Shown in pieces: positions 7,995-16,749 of a stretch of 64,000 nt of DNA (positions are counted from its first letter, which is position 1; the number at the start of each line of letters is the position of its first letter). The stretch is from positions 44,269-108,268 of the forward strand of contig NZ_VRSW01000003.1 of the NCBI RefSeq assembly GCF_008017445.1, in the 5' to 3' direction. The notes under the pieces are model-generated. The model saw nothing but the letters and a program-made list of their open reading frames with translations. It searched no databases and was not told the DNA's origin. Position numbers and translations under genes: made by a program. Source of the DNA: Microbacterium mitrae (lineage in GTDB: Bacteria > Actinomycetota > Actinomycetes > Actinomycetales > Microbacteriaceae).

Positions 7995-9014
7995 ATGTCC
8001 CCAGCATCATCGGCCGCCACGATCGAAGAGGTCGCGGCAGCCGCGGGCGTGTCTCGATCCACCGTTTCACGCGTGGTCAATGGCTCACCCGCCGTGAGCC
8101 CCGCCGCCGTCGCGGCCGTGAACGACGCGATCGCCAGGCTCAACTACGTGCCCAATCGTGCCGCTCGCACGCTTGCCAGCCGCACCACCAATGCCATTGC
8201 CCTCGTGGTTCCGGAAGACCCAACGCGATTCTTCGGCGACCCGTTTTTCGCCACCATTGTCGGCGGCATCTATCGCAGACTGGCCGAGACCCCCTATGTG
8301 CTGAACGTTTTCTTGGCTTCGGATGACTCGGGCGAAAAGGCCACCGCCTACCTGCGCGGCGGCAACGTTGACGGCGCCCTCATCGTCTCGCATCACGCCC
8401 GTGATGGATTCGTCGCTCGCATCGCTGATGCGGTTCCGGTGGTGTTCGCCGGCCGCCCGACGCAGCCGGAGATCGCACAACGCGCGCACTACGTTGACGT
8501 CGACAACGTGTTGGGCGGGCGGCTGGGTGCGGGATCTCTCATCGACGCCGGGCGCACGCGCATCGCGACCATTGCTGGCCCCGCCGATATGCCGCCGGGC
8601 ATTGACCGACTCATCGGATTCGAGGCGGCACTCTCCGACGCGGGGCTGGAGGCGGCTGGCATCGCAGTCGGCGACTTCTCGGAGGCGAGCGGCGCCGCGG
8701 CCATGCGCGAATTGCTCGCCAGCGGGCGCGAGATTGACGCCGTCTTTGCGGCGAACGACCTGATGGCCCGCGGGGCGATGTCGGTGCTGAGCGAGACGGG
8801 TCGCAGCGTGCCAGCAGACATTTCCGTCGTGGGATTCGACGATTCGGTGATCGCCACGCAGGTCACCCCACGCCCCACCAGCGTGCGCCAGCCCTCATTT
8901 GAGCAGGGCGAGCTCATGGTTGAGGTGCTGCTGGGGTTGATCGCTGAGGAGGCCCCCGAACGAGTCACGATCGTTGACCCCGAACTGGTGGTGCGCGACT
9001 CCGTAGCGCGATAG
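7995..9014 (+). CDS. LacI family repressor, CebR-like
   Basis: 339 residues from an ATG at 7995 preceded by AGAGGAAAA. The N-terminal LacI helix-turn-helix contains EEVAAAAGVSRSTVSRVVNGS, then a hinge and a type I periplasmic-binding-protein-like sensor ending in RDSVAR. Its place at the end of the beta-glucosidase operon and the CebR-type palindrome at 4399 suggest that it represses this operon and is relieved by cellobiose or a related sugar. The sugar is inferred from context only. The first in-frame ATG (7902) would overlap the glucosidase and adds unrelated residues. Confidence 0.93.
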   Translation: MSPASSAATIEEVAAAAGVSRSTVSRVVNGSPAVSPAAVAAVNDAIARLNYVPNRAARTLASRTTNAIALVVPEDPTRFFGDPFFATIVGGIYRRLAETPYVLNVFLASDDSGEKATAYLRGGNVDGALIVSHHARDGFVARIADAVPVVFAGRPTQPEIAQRAHYVDVDNVLGGRLGAGSLIDAGRTRIATIAGPADMPPGIDRLIGFEAALSDAGLEAAGIAVGDFSEASGAAAMRELLASGREIDAVFAANDLMARGAMSVLSETGRSVPADISVVGFDDSVIATQVTPRPTSVRQPSFEQGELMVEVLLGLIAEEAPERVTIVDPELVVRDSVAR

Positions 9015-9103
9015 CTCCGCGCACTAGCGAGCGAACATTCTGCCGTCAACCGCCGTCGCCCGCTAGCCTGGAGGCGAACACGGGGAGCTGAGGGGCCGAC
9101 TCA

Positions 9104-9766
9104 ATGTACGTACTGTCACAAGAACGACGCACGCGCTCGCGCCGCGCGCTGGCCGCCGCAGCCCTCACGGTGCTTGCCGCCCTTGTGCTGACGGCGTGCT
9201 TTGTGGTTCCACTCTCCGACGGCCGCTCACCCTTCGATGACCCGAACGGAACCTCGTTTGCCGAATTGGAGGAGGCGGTGCCGTTGGTTCAGGCCGCCGT
9301 TGATACCACCGCCGCGGCCGAGGCTGGCTGGGGCTTTCGCGTGACGGGGGAGAGCGAAAACTGCGAGGGTGCGTGCAATCTGCACGTTTTGGTGGAGATC
9401 CTGCCGCCGTCAAATGCCGACGAATTCGCGCAGGCTGATCCTGCGACGTTTAGCAATCCGACGCAGCAGGTTCCGGCCGACGTGTTGGCGCAGACCCTTG
9501 TGGCGACCGCCGACGCCGGGGAAAGCGCGAGCGTTAACGTGCGCGTCTCTGCGAGCTGGAGCGACGCCTTCACCCTGCCGGGCTCGAGCGTCGAGTACTA
9601 CCGCGAGGGCAGCCTCGCCGATGCCATCTCCGAGCTATTTCCTGACGCCAGCATCGGCACGCACGGCGAGGCGTATTGGATCGCTGACTCGCCCGTCCAC
9701 GGCCTCCAGGTCGTACTCAACACCCGCGATGTCAGCGACGTGAGCGAAGCACTCGGCCTCGGCTAG
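9104..9766 (+). CDS. Putative lipoprotein of unknown function
   Basis: 220 residues with a Tat/Sec-like signal (RRTRSRRALAAAALTVL) and a lipobox VLTAC around residue 32, so it should be anchored outside the membrane. The mature part holds a CEGAC pair but no domain I recognise. Its start is an ATG after a GGGGAGCTGAGG ribosome site. Just behind the stop lies a short run of degenerate GCTCGGCTA repeats (9757-9800). Confidence 0.7.
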   Translation: MYVLSQERRTRSRRALAAAALTVLAALVLTACFVVPLSDGRSPFDDPNGTSFAELEEAVPLVQAAVDTTAAAEAGWGFRVTGESENCEGACNLHVLVEILPPSNADEFAQADPATFSNPTQQVPADVLAQTLVATADAGESASVNVRVSASWSDAFTLPGSSVEYYREGSLADAISELFPDASIGTHGEAYWIADSPVHGLQVVLNTRDVSDVSEALGLG

Positions 9767-9789
9767 CTCGGCTAACTCTGCGAGCTCTG

Positions 9790-10674
9790 CTAACTCGGCG
9801 ACGCGGCCAGCGTTGCCCGCAACTCGTTGTTCCACGGGTCGGTGAAAGACAGCGTCTGGCCGTCATCGCGAATGGCCGCACCAAAGTGGTCGAGACGTTC
9901 GGTCAGCTCGCCAATGGCGTCCCGCGTCGGCAGCACCAGATCAACCTGGCCAAGGCCCAGCGCGGGCATGCGGGGCCCCGCGCCCTGCGACTTCCACACG
10001 TTCATCGCCATGTGGTGGTGGTATCCGCCCGCGCTCACAAACAGCGCACGCGAGCCGAGCGTCGCGGTCTGATCAAAGCCCAACTGGTTCACATAAAACT
10101 CATGCGCTGTCGCGACATCGCCCACCGAAAGATGCACGTGGCCGATGCGCGCCTCAGCACTCGCATCGACGGCGCTCGCGGCAGCGGGGTTCAGATGCTC
10201 GTGCAAGAACGCATTGGGGTCGAGGTAAAGGGTGTCCATTTCGACCTGACCGTGCGTCCACGACCACGCTGTGCGGTCACGATCCCAGTACAGCTCGATG
10301 CCGTTGCCCTCGGGGTCGGTGAGATAAAACGCCTGGCTGACGAGGTGGTCGGCGCTGCCCGTGAAGGTGTGCGGGGCGTGTTGCACTACCGAGGCCAGCG
10401 CCGTGGCCAGCGCCGCCTGCGTCTCAAACAGAATCGCGGTGTGAAAGAGCCCAGCGGAACCATGGGGCGCGTGCCGCAGGGCCGGGCTGTGGCGAAGAAT
10501 CACCAGCGGGCGTCCCCTGCGCCCGAGCGTCACCGTGTCGCCCTCGGCAGAGATGACGTCGAGGGTTACGACCTCACGGTAGAAACGCGTCATGGCATCC
10601 AGGTCACCCACCAGCAGGGTGACGGCACCCATTGACGTGTCGGCGGCAAGTCGGCCAGCAGAAAGATCATTCAT
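9790..10674 (-). CDS. Two-domain VOC protein, CatE-like dioxygenase family
   Basis: 294 residues from an ATG at 10674; the longer frame to 10884 runs through the uraA terminator. It consists of two vicinal-oxygen-chelate halves: the first includes the metal Glu in DPEGNGIELYWDR, the second GHVHLSVGD and YHHHMAMN. The layout matches ring-cleaving catechol 2,3-dioxygenase-like proteins (CatE/YfiE type) rather than small glyoxalases. The substrate is unknown and no aromatic-degradation genes are nearby. Confidence 0.88.
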   Translation of the reverse strand: MNDLSAGRLAADTSMGAVTLLVGDLDAMTRFYREVVTLDVISAEGDTVTLGRRGRPLVILRHSPALRHAPHGSAGLFHTAILFETQAALATALASVVQHAPHTFTGSADHLVSQAFYLTDPEGNGIELYWDRDRTAWSWTHGQVEMDTLYLDPNAFLHEHLNPAAASAVDASAEARIGHVHLSVGDVATAHEFYVNQLGFDQTATLGSRALFVSAGGYHHHMAMNVWKSQGAGPRMPALGLGQVDLVLPTRDAIGELTERLDHFGAAIRDDGQTLSFTDPWNNELRATLAASPS

Positions 10675-10743
10675 ATGAATGAAAACCGTTCGCTCGGTGA
10701 AGGTATTCCCAACCCGAAGGCTACGCGAGTTGAAACTCAAGCA

Positions 10744-10782
10744 CGAGGGTCGGTAGCGACACGTTGCCGCCACCGACCCTCG
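10744..10782 (-). terminator. Hairpin downstream of the uracil permease gene
   Basis: The 11-bp arms CGAGGGTCGGT and ACCGACCCTCG enclose a partly paired loop, 14 bp beyond the permease stop on the minus strand. No long T-run follows, so termination may be partial. Confidence 0.65.
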
Positions 10783-10795
10783 GTTCGATCGATTC

Positions 10796-12118
10796 TCAGT
10801 TGTTCGGGTCGCCACCCAACGGGCCGACCGCCGGGATCGGACCGCCATCGTCGGCGCCCGTCTTGCGGGCGCGGGCGATCGCATTGCCCACGTGGTAGAT
10901 CACGAGCGCGGCGACCGTGCCCAGCACGATGCCACCAAACTCGAAGCCCTCCGGCTTCCAAACGAAGCCACCCACGGCCACCACCAGCGCCACCGCTGCG
11001 GTGTACTGGTTGACGGGGCGAGAGAAGTCAACGCGGTTGTCGACCCAGATCTTGATGCCGATGATGCCGATCAAGCCATACAGCGCCGTGGTGACGCCAC
11101 CGAGCACACCCTGTGGGATCGAGTTGAAGATCGCGCCGACGAGCGGCGACATCGACAGCACGATCGCAAACAGGCCGGCGACCCAGTAAACGGCGGTCGA
11201 GTACACGCGCGTCGCGGCCATGACGCCGATGTTCTCGCCGTACGTCGTGGTTCCGGAACCACCAAGACCGCCGGCAAGAACGGTGGCGGCGCCGTCGGCG
11301 ATGAGCGCCTTGCCGGTCAGCTGGTTGATCGAGGGGTCTTCGGCCATTGAGGCGACGCCGCGAACGTGGCCAACGTTTTCAGCAACCAGCACCAGCACAA
11401 CGGGCAAGAACATGGCCATCACCGACCAGGTCGTGGGTGAGCCGAAGTCGGGCACATCGAACGGCGGCAGGCCGAAAACCGGAATTCCGGTCAGATCGAG
11501 ATCGATCTCGCCACGAATCGCGGCGACAACGTAGCCGATGATGACGCCGAGGAAGATCGAAATGCGACCCAAGAAGCCACGAAACACGACGCCGCAAACG
11601 ATGACCGATGCCAGCGTAATGAGGGCCGTCACCGGCGCTGCTTTGAAGTTGTTCCAGGCGGCACCGGAGAGGTTAAAGCCGATGAGGGCGACGATCGCGC
11701 CGGCCACGACCGGCGGCATAAAGCGGTCAACCCAGGCGACACCCGCAACGTGGACGACGAGGCCGATGAGCGCCAGCAATACGCCGACGGCGACGATACC
11801 TGCAAGCGCGGAGCCGGTTCCGCCCGCCGCGACGGCGGCCGTCACCGGCGCGATGAAGGCGAAGGATGAGCCGAGGTAGCTGGGCAGCTTGTTGCCGGTG
11901 ATCAGCAGGAAGAGGATGGTTCCGATTCCGCTGAACAGCAGGGTTGTCGACACCGGAAAGCCGGTAAGAGTCGGAACCAAGAACGTCGCGCCGAACATTG
12001 CGATGACGTGCTGAGCGCCCATCGCGATCGTCGAGGGCCAGCCGAGGCGCTCAGTGGGCTTGACGATGGCTCCGGGCTTGACGGACTGACCGTCGCCGTG
12101 GCGGGTCCACAGGGGCAT
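10796..12118 (-). CDS. uraA: NCS2-family uracil permease
   Basis: 440 residues from an ATG at 12118 behind AAGGAG. About 14 hydrophobic segments follow, with the NCS2 core motif TTTYGENIGVMAATRVYS and VAENVGH as in UraA-type uracil:proton symporters. Family members of this subgroup import uracil, though xanthine transport cannot be excluded. It is a single gene with its own terminator. Upstream (12119-12319) is a spacer with GTGGTTCCG-type repeats. Confidence 0.9.
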   Translation of the reverse strand: MPLWTRHGDGQSVKPGAIVKPTERLGWPSTIAMGAQHVIAMFGATFLVPTLTGFPVSTTLLFSGIGTILFLLITGNKLPSYLGSSFAFIAPVTAAVAAGGTGSALAGIVAVGVLLALIGLVVHVAGVAWVDRFMPPVVAGAIVALIGFNLSGAAWNNFKAAPVTALITLASVIVCGVVFRGFLGRISIFLGVIIGYVVAAIRGEIDLDLTGIPVFGLPPFDVPDFGSPTTWSVMAMFLPVVLVLVAENVGHVRGVASMAEDPSINQLTGKALIADGAATVLAGGLGGSGTTTYGENIGVMAATRVYSTAVYWVAGLFAIVLSMSPLVGAIFNSIPQGVLGGVTTALYGLIGIIGIKIWVDNRVDFSRPVNQYTAAVALVVAVGGFVWKPEGFEFGGIVLGTVAALVIYHVGNAIARARKTGADDGGPIPAVGPLGGDPNN

Positions 12119-12319
12119 GCGGGACTCCTTGGGGAAGGGGAAAAGGGCTAACCAAACGATAGCGATTCTGAGGGTTTGCTGACCGCAAAACCGCGCGAAT
12201 CGTCGATTCTGTTGCTCTTTTGCGCCCTCGCTTGCTCCCCCGCTCACCCCGATGCGGCCCCGTGGTTCCGGAGCCCCTGGTTTCGCAGCCCCTGGTTCCG
12301 CACCCCCCGTGGTCCAGCG

Positions 12320-13441
12320 TTATCGGGTCGCGAAGAAGATCTCGCGCTGCATCAGCAGTTGCATCAAGACCGACGCCGTCGTGCCGTCAGTGGGTGAGAG
12401 CAAGACGGCAACGGTGCTGTCTTTCACGACGACATCGTTGACGGTCGCGAGGTCAGAAACCCGCTGTTGCGTCGTGAGGGTTGCCCCCTTCTCCCACACG
12501 GCGCGGAGCACCTGCGCGCCGTCCTTGGCTGCGTCATCGGAGAGGAAGTGGTAGGTGGCGATCCACCGCGGCTTGCCGTCAACGACCGCCCAGCCGAGAC
12601 CAACGAGGTCGTAGGGGTCAGGCGGAACCAGGGCATCGAATTCTTTGAAGGCGGCCTCGGCTTCTGAGGGCGACGCGTCGGGGCCGAGGATGGTCTGGCC
12701 GCTAAACACGGCCGGTTGAGTGATGTACGCCGCCGACGCACCATACGCGTCCAGCGCCTCGGCAATGGCGTTCACCGATTCGTCATCGGCGAGGCTCTCT
12801 TCGTTTGAGACCCACGCCTCGGCGAGATCAGTGGATGAGCTCATCGCGATGCGGTTGCCCTGGTGCGCGAAGCGGGTGGGGCGGCCCATTCGGTCGATGA
12901 CCGCGCCGATCTGTGACGGATCGACGGTGTAGTCCTCCCCATCGACATCGGTCATGACGCCGTCGCTCACCGGGGTGAGGGTCGAGGGTAGCTCGGCCAG
13001 GTCGCCCGCGATCACGGTCATGCTGGCGGGCAACGCCGAATAGGTCACGAAGCGGTCGACGTCTGCCAGATTCCACCCGAGGGTGTCAGCGCCTGCGCCG
13101 GCTGCGCTCTGTTGCAGGAGTTCGGGCAGCGGGAGATAGATGGGAGTATCCGGCCCTGCAATCATGTCGGGCAGCCACGTCTGCAGATCATCGGTGCGCT
13201 CAACACCCATGATTTTCGCGATGCCGTCCAGATCGGCCATCACGATGTCGTAGCGCTCGGCAACATCAGACGCCGGAATCTGCCCAACGGCTGCCGTGAC
13301 GGAGAAGCCAGAATCAAAGTTCTTTTCGGCCGAGCCAGAGCAGCCGGCAAGCAGCAGGCCAGATACGGCGAGCAGGCCTGCAACGGCGAGCGCGCGACGT
13401 GAGCGCCCGCGTGGCTTGTGGTGTGACGAGTCGATGTGCAT
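12320..13441 (-). CDS. Putative lipoprotein of unknown function
   Basis: 373 residues with a twin-arginine-like N-terminus (RGRSRRALAVAG) and a lipobox LLAGC at about residue 34. The mature part is mixed alpha/beta, with no cysteines in obvious pairs and no motif I recognise. An ATG start lies at 13441 and the next gene is divergent. It stands alone between repeat DNA and the amidohydrolase. Confidence 0.75.
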   Translation of the reverse strand: MHIDSSHHKPRGRSRRALAVAGLLAVSGLLLAGCSGSAEKNFDSGFSVTAAVGQIPASDVAERYDIVMADLDGIAKIMGVERTDDLQTWLPDMIAGPDTPIYLPLPELLQQSAAGAGADTLGWNLADVDRFVTYSALPASMTVIAGDLAELPSTLTPVSDGVMTDVDGEDYTVDPSQIGAVIDRMGRPTRFAHQGNRIAMSSSTDLAEAWVSNEESLADDESVNAIAEALDAYGASAAYITQPAVFSGQTILGPDASPSEAEAAFKEFDALVPPDPYDLVGLGWAVVDGKPRWIATYHFLSDDAAKDGAQVLRAVWEKGATLTTQQRVSDLATVNDVVVKDSTVAVLLSPTDGTTASVLMQLLMQREIFFATR

Positions 13442-13576
13442 ACGATCCCCTCTTCTTCAACTCGCAACGGGGTTCCGTCCCTGGTTTCGCCCGGTGCCTG
13501 AGTTGAGGTTACTCGCTCGTAGGGTAGAGGCACAGCCGCACAACGTTGTGCGCGGCTTTCGAAACAGAGGAGTGAC

Positions 13577-14758
13577 ATGTCGACGTTTGCGATTACGGGT
13601 GCCCACATTGTGCCGATTTCTGGCGAGGAATTCGACGGAACCATTGTGGTGACCGACGGGAAGATCGCGGCCCTCGGGCCCGATGTTGCGATTCCGAGTG
13701 GTGCCGACGTGATCGACGCGATGGGTCGGTGGGTGCTGCCCGGTTTGATCGACGCGCACGTTCACCTGGGTACGCACGAAGAGGGCGAGAACGCGAAAGA
13801 CGACGACACCAACGAAATGACTGACCCGGTGACGGCCGGGGTGCGCGCAATTGACGCGATCAACCCGTTTGACCCCGGTTTTGATGAGGCGCTCAAGGGA
13901 GGCATCACGACCGTCAACGTCAACCCCGGATCGGGCAATGCGATCGGCGGTCAGGCTGCCGTGATCAAGACGTTCGGTCGCCTGGTTGATGACATGGTGA
14001 TGCGGGCACCGAGTGGCGTGAAGAGCGCGCTGGGCGAAAACCCCAAGCGCGTTTATGGCGGCAAAGACAAGACCCCGTCAACGCGGTTGGGTACGGCGAT
14101 GGTGATTCGCAAGGCGTTTGCCGAGGCGCAGAACTGGATCGACGAGGGCAAGACCGGCCGCAACATTGCTCTGGAACCACTGATCGCCGTGCTGAAGCGT
14201 GAGATTCCGTGGCGCCAGCACAGCCACCGAGCCGACGACATCGCGACGGCACTGCGCCTGCAAGAGGAGTTTGGCTACGACCTGGTGCTCGACCACGGAA
14301 CCGAGGCGCACGTGATCGCCGACGTGATCGCCGAGCGCGGGGTACCGGTGCTGATCGGCCCGCTGTTCACCACGAAGTCCAAGCCTGAGCTGCGCGGCCG
14401 TTCCATCGCCAACCCTGGAAAGCTTGCCCGCGCTGGCGTGGAGATCTCGATCATCACCGACCACCCGGTCATTCCGATCAACTTTCTGATTCACCAGGTG
14501 ACGTTTGCGATCAAGGAGGGGCTCGACCGTGACACGGCGCTTCGCGCAGTCACCATTAACCCCGCGAAGGTCCTGGGCGTTGCCGACCGGGTTGGCACCC
14601 TCGAAGTCGGAAAAGATGCCGACCTGGTGCTGTGGTCGACCGATCCGATCGACATCATGGCGCGCGCTGACCGCGTGTGGATCGACGGCGTCGCCGTTGG
14701 CGAATATGACGCCGCCGCCGCCGACTTCACCGTGATTGACCGCGCCCCCCGCTTCTAA
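13577..14758 (+). CDS. Amidohydrolase, imidazolonepropionase-like
   Basis: 393 residues of the metal-dependent amidohydrolase superfamily (COG1228 type). It has a small beta domain, DAHVHLG (metal-binding HxH) near residue 60, later His residues in WRQHSHRADD and DHGTEAH, the Asp in ITDHPVIP, and the closing VGTLEVGKDADLVLW. A ribosome site ACAGAGGAGTG precedes the ATG. These enzymes hydrolyse cyclic amides, dipeptides or N-acyl bonds in the cytosol. The substrate is not predictable here. Confidence 0.88.
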   Translation: MSTFAITGAHIVPISGEEFDGTIVVTDGKIAALGPDVAIPSGADVIDAMGRWVLPGLIDAHVHLGTHEEGENAKDDDTNEMTDPVTAGVRAIDAINPFDPGFDEALKGGITTVNVNPGSGNAIGGQAAVIKTFGRLVDDMVMRAPSGVKSALGENPKRVYGGKDKTPSTRLGTAMVIRKAFAEAQNWIDEGKTGRNIALEPLIAVLKREIPWRQHSHRADDIATALRLQEEFGYDLVLDHGTEAHVIADVIAERGVPVLIGPLFTTKSKPELRGRSIANPGKLARAGVEISIITDHPVIPINFLIHQVTFAIKEGLDRDTALRAVTINPAKVLGVADRVGTLEVGKDADLVLWSTDPIDIMARADRVWIDGVAVGEYDAAAADFTVIDRAPRF

Positions 14759-15026
14759 CCCACGCCCCGGTTCCACCCCGGCCCCCCGGGCTGGTTCCGC
14801 CCCCCGGCCTGGTTCCGTCCCAGCCTGGTTCCACCCCAGCCGCGCCCAGCCACCCACCCCCCCCACCGCACGGGCGAAACACACTTTGGTCGGCGAGAAA
14901 CATGCGGCGCGGTGGGGTTTCGCCGACCAAAATGTGTTTCGGGTGGCGGTGGCGTGGAAAACGCAGGGGCGCGGAGCCTGCACGCGACGGTCAGACATGT
15001 GCGGCGAAGTGGCGTACCGTTGAATT
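14759..15026. repeat. Repeat spacer with GGTTCC words and a long hairpin
   Basis: 14761-14870 is C-rich with repeated CTGGTTCC words. 14875-14941 is a long imperfect palindrome, listed separately. The rest (14945-15020) has no recognised element. Confidence 0.65.
14875..14941. repeat. Long palindrome with 25-bp arms
   Basis: The left arm (14875-14901, CGAAACACACTTTGGTCGGC and on) pairs with the right arm (14917-14941, ending GACCAAAATGTGTTTCG). There is one mismatch and a two-base bulge, with a loop of about 15 bases. It could form a very stable hairpin. No other copy is in the window. Confidence 0.8.
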
Positions 15027-15752
15027 GTGGTCTCCTACTCATCCCTGACCGACCATTCCGCCATCACACAAGCCTTCGACGAGTTCGACAAGCTGGGTCG
15101 CGAACTGTTCTTGATCCGCTACGGATTCAAAGAAGTGAACGAGTCGTTTGTTGTCGCCCGCAGTGGTCGCTACGACACCCGCGCGCTGTTTGCCGCCGCC
15201 TACGAATACCAGACTGGTGACGCCCTGAGCGCCCGCCAGATCACTGGCTTCGCGGGGGCTGCAACGCAGTTCACAGCGCTCGGATACGTCGTGGTCGGCG
15301 CCAACGATCAGAAGGATCGTGAGCGCTTCACCTCGTTCGATGCAGCTTTGTCGCGTGTGCGGATACCCGTCGAAAACATGCCCGCCATCCGTGAGTTCCT
15401 GGCTCGCGGACTCTATGCCGAGTACTACGTTCCCGCCTCGGGCGCGTATATCGGCCTGAAGCCCCGCTCTGGTAAGCCGCCGCACTTTGTTGCGGCCGGC
15501 TACATCGCCCACCGTGAAGACGATGGCCGCGCTCGCGGCTTTGACCTTCCGTACAAGCCGGCGCTACGAAGGTTTGCGCCGTCGAAGCAGATTCGCCCCG
15601 CATCGTCGACACCATCGACGCGCGTGGCGAGCAGCAAGCCGTCAACGCCGCAGTCCCGTGCGGCGGCCGCCGCCGAGCGGCACGTCGCCTACTGCGAAAC
15701 GTGCTTCTTGGCGTTGCCCGCAACCGGCATCTGCCCAAACTGCGACGACTAA
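15027..15752 (+). CDS. Unknown protein with a C-terminal zinc-ribbon-like motif
   Basis: 241 residues from a GTG start. The first ~175 residues form a soluble mixed domain I do not recognise (rich in RYGFKEV and GANDQKDRERF-type segments). A Ser/Pro/Arg-rich linker (185-215) follows, then a compact CETCF...GICPNC pair of Cys-x-x-Cys motifs at the extreme C-terminus, typical of a small zinc ribbon. The combination suggests nucleic-acid or protein binding, but no function can be assigned. It ends in a strong bidirectional terminator shared with purC. Confidence 0.7.
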   Translation: MVSYSSLTDHSAITQAFDEFDKLGRELFLIRYGFKEVNESFVVARSGRYDTRALFAAAYEYQTGDALSARQITGFAGAATQFTALGYVVVGANDQKDRERFTSFDAALSRVRIPVENMPAIREFLARGLYAEYYVPASGAYIGLKPRSGKPPHFVAAGYIAHREDDGRARGFDLPYKPALRRFAPSKQIRPASSTPSTRVASSKPSTPQSRAAAAAERHVAYCETCFLALPATGICPNCDD

Positions 15753-15760
15753 AACCCCAA

Positions 15761-15811
15761 CGAAAAGCGAGCGGAACCATCGACAGCTGTCGAGGTTCCG
15801 CTCGCTTTTCG
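15761..15811. terminator. Bidirectional terminator built as a near-perfect 51-bp palindrome
   Basis: 18-bp arms CGAAAAGCGAGCGGAACC (15761-15778) and its exact complement (15794-15811) flank a centre, TCGACAGCTGTCGA, that is itself palindromic. It serves the convergent genes at 15027 and purC. Each arm holds the over-represented word GGAACC/GGTTCC. Confidence 0.92.
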
Positions 15812-15827
15812 TGTGCCCGCCGGCGCG

Positions 15828-16709
15828 CTAGTCGCGGAGGCGGGTGAGGAGCTCGGCGTACTTGGCGGCGGTCTGCTCGACGATGTCAGCGGGCAGTACC
15901 GGGGGAGTGCCCCGCTTGTCCCAGTTGGCTGCGAGCCAGTCGCGCACAATTTGCTTGTCGAAACTTGCCATGCGCGCGCTGGGCGTGGTTCCGGCCTCCC
16001 ACGCGGCCTTGTCCCAATAGCGGGACGAGTCGCTGGTGAGCACCTCGTCGGCGAGGGTGAGGGTGCCGTCGGCGTCGTGACCAAACTCAAACTTGGTGTC
16101 GGCGAGAATCAAGCCGTGTGCCTCGGCGATGGCGGCGGCACGGCGGTAGATTTCCAGCGACGTGTCGCGCAAATCCATGGCGATCTCTTCGCCGACAAGC
16201 TCCGTGACGCGTTCGAACGAGATGTTCTCGTCGTGCTCGCCCAGCTGCGCCTTGTAGGCCGGGGTGAAGATCGGCTCGGGCAGGCGGTCGCCATTGTGCA
16301 AGCCCGCCGGCAGCGCGATGCCGCACACGGTTCCGCTTGACTGATATTCGACCCAGCCGCTGCCGGTGAGGTAGCCGCGCACGACGCATTCGATGGGCAG
16401 CATGGTGAGCTTTTTCGCAACCGTGCCACGCCCCGCGACCGCGGCGGGTGGCTCTTCACCGGTGCGGTGGTTGGGAATGGCGCGGCCACCGTCGGCTCTG
16501 GCGAGCTGGTCAAACCACCAGTCACTCAGGGTGGTCAGCAGCGCTCCCTTGTGGGGGATCGGCGGCTCGAGTGAGAAGTCAAACGCACTGATGCGGTCAG
16601 ACGCGACGATCAACATGCGGGCGGAATCGCCCGAAGTCGGCTCGTAAAGGTCGCGCACCTTGCCCGAGTACACGTGGGTCCAGCCGGGAATGCTCACAGG
16701 AGAAGTCAC
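15828..16709 (-). CDS. purC: Phosphoribosylaminoimidazole-succinocarboxamide synthase
   Basis: 293 residues of the SAICAR synthetase family: HVYSGKVRDLYE at the N-terminus, VASDRISAFDF, ECVVRGYLTGSGW, and LADTKFEFG with DEVLTSDSSRYW. It joins CAIR and aspartate in purine synthesis. I chose the GTG at 16709 because the extra 31 residues up to 16802 overlap the next gene and have no family match. The 16710-16750 gap to the SIP gene is short, so the two may be cotranscribed. Confidence 0.96.
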   Translation of the reverse strand: MTSPVSIPGWTHVYSGKVRDLYEPTSGDSARMLIVASDRISAFDFSLEPPIPHKGALLTTLSDWWFDQLARADGGRAIPNHRTGEEPPAAVAGRGTVAKKLTMLPIECVVRGYLTGSGWVEYQSSGTVCGIALPAGLHNGDRLPEPIFTPAYKAQLGEHDENISFERVTELVGEEIAMDLRDTSLEIYRRAAAIAEAHGLILADTKFEFGHDADGTLTLADEVLTSDSSRYWDKAAWEAGTTPSARMASFDKQIVRDWLAANWDKRGTPPVLPADIVEQTAAKYAELLTRLRD

Positions 16710-16749
16710 GGTCTCATTATCCCCCGCGTACTCGGGCGGATTCGACGGG

